A DNA stretch of 37,051 nucleotides from an uncultured Bacteroidales bacterium (GTDB lineage: Bacteria; Bacteroidota; Bacteroidia; Bacteroidales; P3), in contig ONLQ01000018.1 in NCBI GenBank assembly GCA_900318665.1, forward strand, positions 1 through 37,051, read 5' to 3'. The notes under the pieces were generated by a model. That model searched no databases. It was not told the origin of the DNA and saw only the letters and a program-made list of their open reading frames with translations. This document shows positions 8,498 to 17,587 of this stretch, one piece after another (the stretch's first letter is position 1; the number at the start of each line of letters is the position of its first letter). Position numbers and translations under genes: made by a program.

Positions 8498-9070
8498 ATG
8501 AGAAAAATCATTATGGCAATGGCTTTGCTGTTAGGAGCAGGCGTTGCGGTGGCTCAGGAACACATAGAGTTCAAGTGGTATGGCCTTTATAGCGTTGTGG
8601 AATATTCCTATGCCGTAAATGTTAATGAGCAGTATGGCAATGTCTCTTTTTCTGAGATGACGGGTATTGTCGGTTTCCAGATTCGCAAAGAGACCGCCGT
8701 TGGCTTTGGCGTAACCTATATGAAGGAACCTACCGACGGCTACACTCAGTTGCCTATTTATATCGAGTTGCGTAGCCATTACACACGCAGCCGCCTTACA
8801 CCGTTCACGCAGGTGCAGTTGGGCTATTCTTTCCCCGTAGGACTCTCCAATGGTGGTGACGAACAGGTCTCTATCAACAAAGGAGGCACGTTCTTTGGCC
8901 TGGCAGGTGGCGCGCGTTTTGCCATAACCTCCAAGTTCGGTGTCAGCGTGCATGCTGGCTATCAGATGGTTTTGCTCAACGATGTGGAGTTCATTCACGA
9001 AGGTCTGCTTGCCGAGCGCAAGCCGGTGCTTTTCCACGTGTTGCGCGGTGGTGTGGGTATTAACTTTTAA
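8498..9070 (+). CDS. Small outer-membrane beta-barrel protein
   Basis: This 190-residue protein has a clear signal peptide (MRKIIMAMALLLGAGVAVAQ). The rest alternates polar and hydrophobic residues in short strands joined by Gly- and Asn-rich turns (GIVGFQIRKETAVGFGVTYM, FTQVQLGYSFPVG, FGLAGGARFAITSKFGVSVHAGYQ) and ends in Phe, the usual C-terminal residue of outer-membrane barrels. Eight strands would fit the length. The ligand is unknown. The next gene starts 9 bases after the stop, so this barrel may work with the secreted GH2-like protein. The family placement is structural; no named family is recognised. Confidence 0.7.
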   Translation: MRKIIMAMALLLGAGVAVAQEHIEFKWYGLYSVVEYSYAVNVNEQYGNVSFSEMTGIVGFQIRKETAVGFGVTYMKEPTDGYTQLPIYIELRSHYTRSRLTPFTQVQLGYSFPVGLSNGGDEQVSINKGGTFFGLAGGARFAITSKFGVSVHAGYQMVLLNDVEFIHEGLLAERKPVLFHVLRGGVGINF

Positions 9071-9079
9071 TTGTGCTGT

Positions 9080-12000
9080 ATGAATAAGCGGTTCTTGACG
9101 GCAATGCTTGTTGCTATGCTGTCGGTTGCGGCTTATGCACAGACCGATGGCGAGGCTGAAAAGCGGTCGGCAACAGAGTGGGACGATGTTGAGGTTTATG
9201 AGCAGAACCGCCTCTATCCGCGTGTTAATGTCATTCCCTACGACGATGAGAACGACATCGAGAAATGGAATTATTTTCAGTCGTCGTCATATATCCTGCT
9301 TGACGAGGGCTGGGTGGTGGACTACACCAACGACTTTGCCGACCGAGTGTCGGAAATAGAAAAACGCGATTTCTCGCCAAAGGATTGGCAGTCGTTAGTT
9401 TTTCCTGATGTAAGGTGGTCGTTGGGTGGCCGCGTATTGCGGATGCCGACGGTTGGCAAAGGTGGCGTGATTCCCGAAACAGGCAATGTCACCGCCACGC
9501 TCCATACCGAGATAGACGTTCCCAAGGAATGGGCTGAATATGACGTGTTTTTCCAGATACAGCCTCTGTCGGCTTGCTATGTGTGGGTCAATCGCGCCTA
9601 TGTGGGCTATGCCGAGGACGGGCGTTCCCTTGCCGAGTTCGACATTACCAGCCGTCTTATTCCTGGCAAGAAAAACACTATCACGTTGCAGATGGTAAGC
9701 CTTTCCACGTCCAATCTGCTGGAAATGAATCGCGACCCACGCCATCTTGGCATGGCTGTCGAGCCTGCTTTGCTGCTCAAAACCGCCGCCAATGTGCAGG
9801 ATTTTGCCCTGCGTGCCGACTATAAGAACGGCACTGGTGTGTTGGCAGTGGATTTCAATATGGCAAATCGCGCCCGCAAAGGCCGCTATTATGTTGAAAT
9901 AGAGTTGTGGAATCCGTTAGGCCGTCAGGTTGACAAGATGGGGCGTTGGTTTGCTTTCGACAAGAAAAGCGAGATGCCCGTCTCGGTGGAGCGAGATTTT
10001 GAGAATGTCATGCCGTGGACTGCCGAGACGCCAAATCTCTATACATTGGTGGTCCGACTGCTTGACGAAAAAATGAATCTTGTCGAGACCGTCGGAACAC
10101 GTTTCGGTTTCCGCACCGTTGAGGTCCGCGATGGACTGCTTACGGTGAATGGTGTACCTGTGACTTTGCGTGGCGTCGTGTATTCCGACTACACCTTTGA
10201 TGATGACGGCGTGGTGGACTACGATATTGTTGAGGCTGATATGAAGGTGCTGAAAAACAACAATGTCAACGCTATCCGCACGGCAGTCTATTCGCCTGCC
10301 GACCCCCATTTCTACGAACTCTGCGATAAATACGGCTTCTATGTGGTCTGCGATGCCAATATTCATCCCTATTCTACGCAGAGCAAGGCCATTGCAACCG
10401 ATAACGCTTATTCCGACCTTTTCGTCTCGCGTGTGCAGAATATGTATGAGCGATACAAAAATCATACATCAATCATAGCATGGTCGCTTGGCGAAAGTCC
10501 CGATAACGGCACCTGCATGATGTCGGCTTTCAAGCAGTTGAAAATGAAAGACCGCACACGTCCGGTCATCTTTGCTGGCGCAGGCTATGGCGACAATACC
10601 GACATCATTGCGTTGCAAAATGCCTCGATAGACCAGGTGCGACAGTATATAGGCCGTATGCAGTCGCGTCCGCTGGTGCTGCTTAGTTATGGCAGTTGCG
10701 AGGGTAACAATATGGGCGGTCTTGAGCAGTTGTGGGAGTTGGTGGAGGATAACGAAAACGTGCAGGGCGGCTTTTTCTCGCAGTGGAACGATGTTCGCTA
10801 TGTGTCGTCTGGCAGCGAGGTTGTGCGTCATGGACTTCTCTCGCCGCAGCGTGGCGCATCGCCAGCCTTGAGCGAATTGGCTTACATATATCGTTCTTAT
10901 GATGTCGCACTGCGTACTTTCTCTATCGATGCAGGCGAGTTTGCCATCTCAAATCGTTGCGACTTCCTTTCGTCTTCCGATTTGCGTCTTGAATATAGCA
11001 TCTTCACCAGCCTCAAGCCTGCCATCATTTCGGGCGAGGTGCCCAAACTTCCCGATGCAGGGGGCGACCGTGTGTTCAAACTCATGATACCACGACTCAC
11101 GCTCTATGCTGGCGAAGAGATGTTTATCCGTTTCTCGCTCCGTCAACGCCGCAATGTGGGCGCTGTGTCTAAGGGTACGGAACTCTACAGCGTGCAGTTT
11201 GTCATACCCATGGACAAGGTGGACGCCTTTCCGCTCTCGTTCGACTATTGCCAGCCGCTTGTCGTGGTGGAAAAACGCGCCGAGGATTCGCTCAAAACGT
11301 TGCAGGCCATTGCTGTTGCAGGCGACTACGGCACCACTACCATCGATATGCGACGTGGCGAGATAACCTCCTATCAGTTTCACGGCACGGAACTCCTAAA
11401 GTCGCCCATACGGCTCAATTTCTGGCGTGTGCCTACCGACAACGACCGTTCCGATGGCAGCGTGGCAAAGCAGTGGCAGATGTTGCGCCCCGACCTTGTG
11501 CGTCGCGAGGTGAGCGACATAACCTATACGAAGGTTGACAACAATAGCGTATCGGTAGATATGATGGTTCGCTATGTCAATACCGCAGGCGTCACGCTTA
11601 TGGATGTCCGTCAGACATTGTTGCTGCTCGCCACTGGCGACATATTGATGAGCAGTGACCTTATGCTTTCCGAGACGGTCAAGAGCCTGCCGCGCGTGGG
11701 ACTTCAAATGGTGGTCGATAAGCGCTTTGACACTGTGCAATGGATGGGAAGCGACATAGAGAGTTATTCCGACCGCAGAGGGGCTATGCGTCTGGGAAGC
11801 CATACGCAGCCGGCCCAGTCACTGTTCCATCGCTATATGCGACCGCAGGAAGCCGGCAGCCGTCTTGATACTCGTTGGCTCTCCCTCGCCAAGGACGATG
11901 TGGCTCTCTTTGTCAACATGATAGATACCTCTTTCTCGTTTTCGGTCTATCCCTACGACGATATGGAGATGAGCCGAGCCAAGAGTTTCTCCAAACTGCG

Positions 12001-12934
12001 TACTATTGATGGTTGGACTCTCAATGTCGATGCTCGTATGTCGGGCGTCGGTAGCGCGCTGGGTGGTATTGATATTGCCTCTGACGCGCTGGTGTCGGGC
12101 CATAAGCATCATTTTGCAGTCCATCTTTGCGGCTATAGCCCTGCCGTTTTTTCCCCGTTCGATTTCTGTCGTATCGCCTACCCAGAGGTATCGTCCAATG
12201 TGTTGGAAATGCCTCGCATAGAGCGTGACCGCGAGCGTTTTGACGGTCCGTTGACCATAACCATTACTTCGCCCGACGAAGGTGCGGAAATATACTACAC
12301 TCTCGATGGCAGCGACCCGTCGATGTCGTCAATCCGTTACGACAAACCTTTCGTCATAGAGAATACCACGGTCATCAAGGCTCGTGCTTTTCGCAAAGGC
12401 GATGCTCCGTCGTTCACTTCGCAACTACGGTGTGACTATGCCTATCTCTCGTCCGTGGCATACGACAAAAAACCAAACACCCCGTATAATCGCAATTCGG
12501 CACGGGCACTCTTCGATGGCGAGATGGGTGATGTCTCCGACCTTTCGGAGGGCTGGATAGGCTTCTCTGGTGGCGATTGTGGGGCCACGTTCCAGTTAGC
12601 ACGCCAACTTGATGTCGAGCAGGTGTCGCTACGTTTTGCTCACAATCCCGACGCGTGGATTTTCGCGCCCAAACAGGTGTGGGTCTATCTGTCATACGAT
12701 GGCAGCACATTTACCGACTCCATCAGCGCGTCCATAACATATAACCCCGAACTGAAAGACGAGGCCGTGGCAACAGTCTATGCCGTAGATGTCAAAGTCA
12801 ATCGACAGGCTGTGCGTGCTGTGCGTGTCGTGGCTCACGGCATTGGCCGTATTCCCGAATGGCATCGTGCCAAAGGACTAAAGCCGTGGCTCATGATAGA
12901 CGAGGTTACGGTCAAGGAAACGCTAAAACAATAG
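9080..12934 (+). CDS. Secreted GH2 (LacZ-architecture) protein lacking catalytic residues
   Basis: This is a 1284-residue protein with a signal peptide (MNKRFLTAMLVAMLSVAAYA); ATG 9080 is preferred over TTG 9071. The order follows LacZ: jelly-roll sugar-binding domain (about 80-240), Ig-like domain, barrel (about 345-600), second Ig-like domain, and a domain-5-like region containing LNFWRVPTDNDR. Extra C-terminal modules follow: a chitobiase/hexosaminidase-type domain (about 1050-1115, EGAEIYYTLDGSDPS) and a discoidin-like domain (about 1120-1284). By eye alignment to E. coli LacZ, the acid/base Glu461 becomes Ser473, nucleophile Glu537 becomes Ser536 (LVLLSYGSCEG), Mg ligands Glu416 and His418 become His429 and Tyr431, and NRHEH becomes VYSDY. 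It is probably a carbohydrate-binding pseudoenzyme rather than a beta-galactosidase. Confidence 0.82.
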   Translation: MNKRFLTAMLVAMLSVAAYAQTDGEAEKRSATEWDDVEVYEQNRLYPRVNVIPYDDENDIEKWNYFQSSSYILLDEGWVVDYTNDFADRVSEIEKRDFSPKDWQSLVFPDVRWSLGGRVLRMPTVGKGGVIPETGNVTATLHTEIDVPKEWAEYDVFFQIQPLSACYVWVNRAYVGYAEDGRSLAEFDITSRLIPGKKNTITLQMVSLSTSNLLEMNRDPRHLGMAVEPALLLKTAANVQDFALRADYKNGTGVLAVDFNMANRARKGRYYVEIELWNPLGRQVDKMGRWFAFDKKSEMPVSVERDFENVMPWTAETPNLYTLVVRLLDEKMNLVETVGTRFGFRTVEVRDGLLTVNGVPVTLRGVVYSDYTFDDDGVVDYDIVEADMKVLKNNNVNAIRTAVYSPADPHFYELCDKYGFYVVCDANIHPYSTQSKAIATDNAYSDLFVSRVQNMYERYKNHTSIIAWSLGESPDNGTCMMSAFKQLKMKDRTRPVIFAGAGYGDNTDIIALQNASIDQVRQYIGRMQSRPLVLLSYGSCEGNNMGGLEQLWELVEDNENVQGGFFSQWNDVRYVSSGSEVVRHGLLSPQRGASPALSELAYIYRSYDVALRTFSIDAGEFAISNRCDFLSSSDLRLEYSIFTSLKPAIISGEVPKLPDAGGDRVFKLMIPRLTLYAGEEMFIRFSLRQRRNVGAVSKGTELYSVQFVIPMDKVDAFPLSFDYCQPLVVVEKRAEDSLKTLQAIAVAGDYGTTTIDMRRGEITSYQFHGTELLKSPIRLNFWRVPTDNDRSDGSVAKQWQMLRPDLVRREVSDITYTKVDNNSVSVDMMVRYVNTAGVTLMDVRQTLLLLATGDILMSSDLMLSETVKSLPRVGLQMVVDKRFDTVQWMGSDIESYSDRRGAMRLGSHTQPAQSLFHRYMRPQEAGSRLDTRWLSLAKDDVALFVNMIDTSFSFSVYPYDDMEMSRAKSFSKLRTIDGWTLNVDARMSGVGSALGGIDIASDALVSGHKHHFAVHLCGYSPAVFSPFDFCRIAYPEVSSNVLEMPRIERDRERFDGPLTITITSPDEGAEIYYTLDGSDPSMSSIRYDKPFVIENTTVIKARAFRKGDAPSFTSQLRCDYAYLSSVAYDKKPNTPYNRNSARALFDGEMGDVSDLSEGWIGFSGGDCGATFQLARQLDVEQVSLRFAHNPDAWIFAPKQVWVYLSYDGSTFTDSISASITYNPELKDEAVATVYAVDVKVNRQAVRAVRVVAHGIGRIPEWHRAKGLKPWLMIDEVTVKETLKQ

Positions 12935-12936
12935 GT

Positions 12937-13665
12937 ATGCCCGACGACACGCTATACACACGAACCGAGATGCTTCTGCGTCCAGAGGGAATGGCGAGGC
13001 TTGCTGCCGCCCATGTTTTGGTTGTCGGTTTGGGTGGCGTCGGAGGCTATGCTGCCGAGATGCTGTGTCGCGCCGGTGTGGGTCGGCTGACAATCGTTGA
13101 TGGCGATGATGTTAGCGTGTCGAATATTAATCGACAACTGATAGCGCTGCAATCCACCGTAGGGCAGAGCAAAGCCGAGTTGTTCCGCCAGCGTTTCAGT
13201 GACATCAACCCGTCATGCAAGGTCGATGCGCGTGCCATATTTCTCAAGGACCAAAACATGATAGACCTTCTCGAAGAGCAACACTACGACTATGTTGTCG
13301 ATGCCATTGACACACTGTCGCCCAAAGTGTTTCTTCTCTATCATGCCCATCGTTTGGGCTTGCGTGTGGTTAGTTCTATGGGCAGTGCCGGGAAGGTTGA
13401 CCCTACGCAGATTGTCATTACCGACATAGCGCAGAGCCATACCTGTCCGCTGGCAGCAATGGTGCGGAAAAAACTGCACAAAATTGGCGTGCGTGAGGGT
13501 ATTGAGGTTGTCTTTTCGACCGAGAAGATAGCGCAACACGCCATGATTGACGACCCCTCGCAAAACAAACGCACCACCATTGGCACCATATCTTATCTTC
13601 CGCCGGTGTTTGGCTGTGCCTGCGCGTCGGTGGTAATTCGACACATTTCGCAATACGCACTATGA
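12937..13665 (+). CDS. tcdA: tRNA threonylcarbamoyladenosine dehydratase TcdA
   Basis: This 242-residue protein uses ATG 12937, two bases after the previous stop; an earlier in-frame ATG at 12859 would run inside the GH2 gene. It is a ThiF/MoeB-type E1-like ATP-binding protein: VLVVGLGGVGGYAAEMLCRAG for nucleotide binding, VDGDDVSVSNINRQL with the conserved Asn-Arg-Gln, and DAIDTLSPK further on. The lack of zinc CxxC pairs and the short length match TcdA (CsdL), which cyclises t6A at position 37 of ANN-decoding tRNAs using ATP. The C-terminal SYLPPVFGCACASVVIRHI is also typical. Its stop overlaps the ATG of the next gene by four bases. Confidence 0.9.
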   Translation: MPDDTLYTRTEMLLRPEGMARLAAAHVLVVGLGGVGGYAAEMLCRAGVGRLTIVDGDDVSVSNINRQLIALQSTVGQSKAELFRQRFSDINPSCKVDARAIFLKDQNMIDLLEEQHYDYVVDAIDTLSPKVFLLYHAHRLGLRVVSSMGSAGKVDPTQIVITDIAQSHTCPLAAMVRKKLHKIGVREGIEVVFSTEKIAQHAMIDDPSQNKRTTIGTISYLPPVFGCACASVVIRHISQYAL

Positions 13666-14696
13666 ACCGCCTTTTCCTAATATTGCTTCTTCCGTTTGTT
13701 CTTCTGTCGTGCAAGGCCGATTTCTCGCCCAATGCCGACTGGAAAGAGGTCCCGTCGGTCTATTGCGTTCTCGACCAGGACGACAGCATAAGTTATGTGC
13801 GTGTTCAGAAATGCTATCTTGGCAGCGGCAATCTCAAGGGCTATTCTCAGGTGGCGGACTCTACCAACTATGCCGCAGGAGAACTGTCGGTCAAAATCCT
13901 GGTGTGGGGCAGTGCCAGCGATATGGCTCGCGATGGTGCCATCCCGTTGCGTACCCTCAATTTCGACTATACCGTGCTTGACGATAAGAGCGAAGGAAGT
14001 TTCGCCTCGCCACAACAGCCGGTCTATTGCCATGTCAATGCGGCTGGCGACCTCGACCCAGACAATTACTACCAACTGATAGTCAGCAAGAGTGCCACAG
14101 GACAGGTGATAGCAAGGTCCTCCACATGGCTGATAGGCGATGCTCAGCACGACCCGTGGATAGACCGCCCGCATCCCACTATATTTGGCCGTTCTATTTC
14201 GTTTCGCCGCCAAGCCAGTTGCCCGATAGAGTGGTATGCTTTTCCTCAAGGGCGTCGCTATCAGTTTGACATTCGCTATTATTACCGCAACTTCTATCTT
14301 GAGCCCGATAGTCTCCGTTGGGTCGATATGTCGTTGCCTGTAATCACGTCTAACCTTAACGAGCGTACGCTTACTACAAATTTGGCACTCAGCACGTTTC
14401 TTGCCGAGATAGAGCATGCGTTGGCTAACGACACCAACACCAAGGTCTTTGTCGATTCGGCCCTTGTGTCGCTTGCCGTATGCAACGAACCGTTGAATGC
14501 CTATCTCAATTCCATCGATATGATAAAATATGCTTCCAGTCAGGAACAGCAGTTATATAGCAACATCAAGGGCGGAGTGGGCGTGTTTGGCTCGCGAAGG
14601 GCGCATCTGAAACTGCTCGTGCCTACCGACAATTCCGACACGCCACCTATGGGACTTCGCTATCAGATAGCGCAACTGGGAGTGGGGTTTAACTAA
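13662..14696 (+). CDS. Lipoprotein of unknown function (DUF4249-like)
   Basis: This 344-residue protein starts within the tcdA stop (ATGA overlap). It has a lipoprotein signal with lipobox LLSC (Cys17) followed by Lys-Ala-Asp, so it is probably lipidated and may reach the outer membrane. The mature part is beta-rich; its opening (VPSVYCVLDQDDSISYVRVQK, then strands around a DPDNYYQLIV motif) recalls DUF4249 lipoproteins, which are common in Bacteroidota beside outer-membrane receptors. That match is tentative. No enzymatic motif is seen. Translational coupling to tcdA probably reflects operon packing rather than a shared role. Confidence 0.6.
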   Translation: MNRLFLILLLPFVLLSCKADFSPNADWKEVPSVYCVLDQDDSISYVRVQKCYLGSGNLKGYSQVADSTNYAAGELSVKILVWGSASDMARDGAIPLRTLNFDYTVLDDKSEGSFASPQQPVYCHVNAAGDLDPDNYYQLIVSKSATGQVIARSSTWLIGDAQHDPWIDRPHPTIFGRSISFRRQASCPIEWYAFPQGRRYQFDIRYYYRNFYLEPDSLRWVDMSLPVITSNLNERTLTTNLALSTFLAEIEHALANDTNTKVFVDSALVSLAVCNEPLNAYLNSIDMIKYASSQEQQLYSNIKGGVGVFGSRRAHLKLLVPTDNSDTPPMGLRYQIAQLGVGFN

Positions 14697-14758
14697 TCAC
14701 GACACGGTTGCCGTTCCACAAACCAATCCTTTAGTCAACACACAAATCACAATATACA

Positions 14759-16183
14759 ATGCACACATTTTTAGCGGTAGATTTAGGTGCCACAAGCGGT
14801 CGAACCATGATAGGTCGTCTTGACAATGGCGTTCTTTCCCAACATGAATTGACACGTTTTGCCAACCCTATAATAGAGGTTGACGGTCATTTCTTTTGGG
14901 ATATTTTCGCACTCTATCACGAAATTGTCAAGGCACTGAAACGTTGTGCCGATGAGAAAATAGCAATAGAGAGCATTGGTATAGATACATGGGGCGTTGA
15001 CTTTGTGTGCTTTGGAAGCGATGGGTTGCCACTACGTAATCCCGTGTGCTATCGCGACCCATATACCACCCATGGCACTATGGAGCGATTCTTCGAGACC
15101 ATTCCGCAAAAGGAGGTCTATGAGAAAACAGGCATACAGTTTATGAATTTCAACTCGCTGTTCCAAATGGCGCAGCAGAAGTGGGATGGCAATAGTGCGC
15201 TGCTTGCTGCCGATAAGGTGCTTTTCATTCCCGACGCTTTGTCCTATATGCTTACGGGCGAGGCTGTATGTGAATATACAATCCTTTCTACCAGCCAGTT
15301 GCTCAATCCTCGTAACGGACAGATAGATGATGATTTGCTCGCTGCGGTGGGACTCCGTCGTGAGCAGTTTGGCCGTATGGTGATGCCCGGCGAGCGTGTG
15401 GGTGTGTTGTGCGAGAGTGTGCGCCGACAGACGGGGCTTGGCGCTGTGCCTGTTGTCGCTGTGGCAGGCCACGATACCGCCAGCGCTGTGGCTGCGGTGC
15501 CTGCCGAGTCAGACGACTATGCCTACCTGAGTTGTGGCACATGGTCGCTTTTGGGCATTGAGAGCGAAAAGCCAATCATCAGTCAGAAAAGTTTCGAACT
15601 CAATTTCACCAACGAGGGTGGCGTGTTCGGCACCACTCGTTTCTTGAAGAATATTTGCGGGTTGTGGATTTTATCGCGTTGTCAGGAGGAATGGACCGAT
15701 GCTCCACGCGATGTGGTGCGCCTTATCGACGAGGCTATGGCAACACCTTCGTGTGGCACGTTGCTCAATCCCGACGACCCCGTTTTTGCCAATCCGCCTT
15801 CGATGCTCGACGCCATTGCTTCTTATTGCAAGAGCACGGCGCAGACCATTCCGCAGGGCTATGCGCAGACTACGCGTTGCATTTTCGAGAGCCTCGCCAA
15901 TCGTTATAATGAGGTGATAGCGATGCTTCGTCAACTTTCGCCGAAACCAATCAATCGCCTGCACGTCATAGGCGGCGGTTCGTTGAACAAGGCTCTTATG
16001 CAACTCACAGCCGACGCCACAGGGTTGACGGTAGTGGCAGGCCCGTCGGAAGGCACCGCCATGGGCAACATTTTGCTCCAAGCCTACGCCCAAGGCATAG
16101 TCGATAACATTTGGTCGCTCCGCAAAATAGTGGCTCGCTCGGTAGAACTGAAAACCTACGAGCCGAGGACGGATCGAGGCTAA
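14759..16183 (+). CDS. rhaB: Rhamnulokinase
   Basis: This 474-residue FGGY-family kinase phosphorylates L-rhamnulose at O-1 with ATP. The first nucleotide loop is visible at the start (FLAVDLGATSGRTMIGRLD), the substrate region includes SIGIDTWGVDFVCFG with the catalytic Asp, YLSCGTWSLLGIE marks the second domain, and VIGGGSLNKALMQLTADATG then GPSEGTAMGN forms the adenosine site. Both the TWGVDF motif and the length fit RhaB better than xylulokinase or fuculokinase. Next come the isomerase, transporter and aldolase of the same pathway. No -7 box was found in the 62 bases upstream, so it may use a promoter that needs an activator or lies further away. Confidence 0.93.
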   Translation: MHTFLAVDLGATSGRTMIGRLDNGVLSQHELTRFANPIIEVDGHFFWDIFALYHEIVKALKRCADEKIAIESIGIDTWGVDFVCFGSDGLPLRNPVCYRDPYTTHGTMERFFETIPQKEVYEKTGIQFMNFNSLFQMAQQKWDGNSALLAADKVLFIPDALSYMLTGEAVCEYTILSTSQLLNPRNGQIDDDLLAAVGLRREQFGRMVMPGERVGVLCESVRRQTGLGAVPVVAVAGHDTASAVAAVPAESDDYAYLSCGTWSLLGIESEKPIISQKSFELNFTNEGGVFGTTRFLKNICGLWILSRCQEEWTDAPRDVVRLIDEAMATPSCGTLLNPDDPVFANPPSMLDAIASYCKSTAQTIPQGYAQTTRCIFESLANRYNEVIAMLRQLSPKPINRLHVIGGGSLNKALMQLTADATGLTVVAGPSEGTAMGNILLQAYAQGIVDNIWSLRKIVARSVELKTYEPRTDRG

Positions 16184-16203
16184 TCCGCTTATGAAAAAAA
16201 ACG

Positions 16204-16211
16204 TACCTTTG
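16204..16211 (+). promoter_or_regulatory. -7 element (TACCTTTG) before rhaA
   Basis: TACCTTTG fits TAnnTTTG and lies 60 bases before the ATG at 16272. No good -33 box is seen at the right distance, as expected for an activator-dependent promoter. An internal start for rhaA-rhaT-rhaD is possible. Confidence 0.45.
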
Positions 16212-16271
16212 CAGATGCTATCTTTTGCAAAGGCAGTAGAATAGAAAATAATAATCAAACATAACCTTAAT

Positions 16272-17525
16272 ATGAAAGACGAACTGGTAAAAAAAGCCTA
16301 TGAGATTGCTCGCGAGCGTTATGCCGAGCAGGGCATCGACACCGAGCGTGTTATTGAACAACTGAATGATTTTCATCTCTCCATGCATTGTTGGCAGGCC
16401 GACGATGTGGCGGGCTTCGAGGTGCAGGCTGGCGCCCTTGGCGGCGGTCTTGGCGTTACGGGCAACTACCCGGGCAAAGCACGCAATATTGACGAACTGC
16501 GTGCCGACATCCTAAAGGCCAAGAGCCTTATTCCGGGTACTCATCGCCTCAATCTTCACGAAATCTATGGCGATTTCAAAGGTAAGATTGTTGACCGCGA
16601 CCAGTGCGAACCCGAGCATTTCAAGAGTTGGATGGAATGGGGTAGGGAATACAACACCAAACTTGATTTCAACTCCACAAGTTTCTCTCATCCCAAGAGC
16701 GGCAACCTCAGTCTTGCCAACCCCGACAAGGGTATTCGCGATTTCTGGATTGAGCACACACGCCGCTGCCGTCGCATTGCCGATGCAATGGGCAAGGCAC
16801 AGGGCGACCCATGTATAATGAACGTATGGGTCCATGACGGCTGCAAAGACATTTCGGTCAACCACTATATGTATCGCCAACTGCTGAAAGAAAGCCTCGA
16901 TGCGATATTTGAAGAGAAACTCGACAATATGAAGGACTGCATCGAAGGCAAGGTGTTTGGCATTGGCTTGGAGAGTTTTACGGTTGGCTCGCATGATTTC
17001 TATACCGCCTATGCCGCAACTCACGGCAAGATTCCCACAATCGACACTGGCCATTATCACCCCACCGAGAGCCCTGCCGACAAGGTCAGTGCCTTGCTGC
17101 AGTTTGTGCCCGAACTCATGCTCCACGTCAGCCGTCCCATTCGTTGGGATAGCGACCATGTCACCATAATGGACGACCCCACGCAGGAACTCTTCTCAGA
17201 GATAGTGCGTGCTGGCGCTCTTCAGCGTGTGCACTACGGCCTCGACTATTTCGATGGCGCCATCAACCGTATAGGTGCCTATGTCATCGGCAGTCGCGCC
17301 GCACAGAAATGTATGACCCGCGCTCTCCTCGAACCGGCCAATGTGCTGCGCAATGACGAATTGAACGGGCACACGTTCCAACTCCTTGCCCGCATGGAAG
17401 AGGCCAAGGCTATGCCGTGGGCTGCGGTTTACGACGAGTTCTGCCGTCGCAGCAATGTGCCGGTGGGCGATGCCTTTATTAAGGAAATTGAGTCATACGA
17501 GGCCAACGTGACGTCAAAACGATAA
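16272..17525 (+). CDS. rhaA: L-rhamnose isomerase
   Basis: This 417-residue protein converts L-rhamnose to L-rhamnulose in the cytoplasm and has the family's usual length. Substrate and metal residues can be seen: HCWQADDVAGFE early, NVWVHDGCKDI with the conserved Lys, IGLESFTVGSHDFY, then IDTGHYHPTE and HVSRPIRWDSDHV carrying His and Asp ligands for the two metals (Mn in characterised enzymes), and DYFDGAINRI near the end. Codon choice favours C-ending codons, suggesting strong expression when induced. It lies 88 bases after rhaB with a possible promoter in between and is followed 62 bases later by rhaT. Confidence 0.95.
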   Translation: MKDELVKKAYEIARERYAEQGIDTERVIEQLNDFHLSMHCWQADDVAGFEVQAGALGGGLGVTGNYPGKARNIDELRADILKAKSLIPGTHRLNLHEIYGDFKGKIVDRDQCEPEHFKSWMEWGREYNTKLDFNSTSFSHPKSGNLSLANPDKGIRDFWIEHTRRCRRIADAMGKAQGDPCIMNVWVHDGCKDISVNHYMYRQLLKESLDAIFEEKLDNMKDCIEGKVFGIGLESFTVGSHDFYTAYAATHGKIPTIDTGHYHPTESPADKVSALLQFVPELMLHVSRPIRWDSDHVTIMDDPTQELFSEIVRAGALQRVHYGLDYFDGAINRIGAYVIGSRAAQKCMTRALLEPANVLRNDELNGHTFQLLARMEEAKAMPWAAVYDEFCRRSNVPVGDAFIKEIESYEANVTSKR

Positions 17526-17587
17526 GCAGTAGTTGTAAAATGCTACGTCGTCATCGCTATTAATACATCTTTTTCGGTTAAAAAACA

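Noticed and set aside
9080-12934. Simple call of beta-galactosidase (lacZ)
   Set aside because: The fold is right, but both catalytic Glu positions and the Mg ligands are replaced, so the enzyme name would mislead.
12859-12936. Longer start for tcdA at ATG 12859
   Set aside because: It would overlap the GH2 coding end by 76 bases, and the extra residues are unlike TcdA; ATG 12937 fits the family start.
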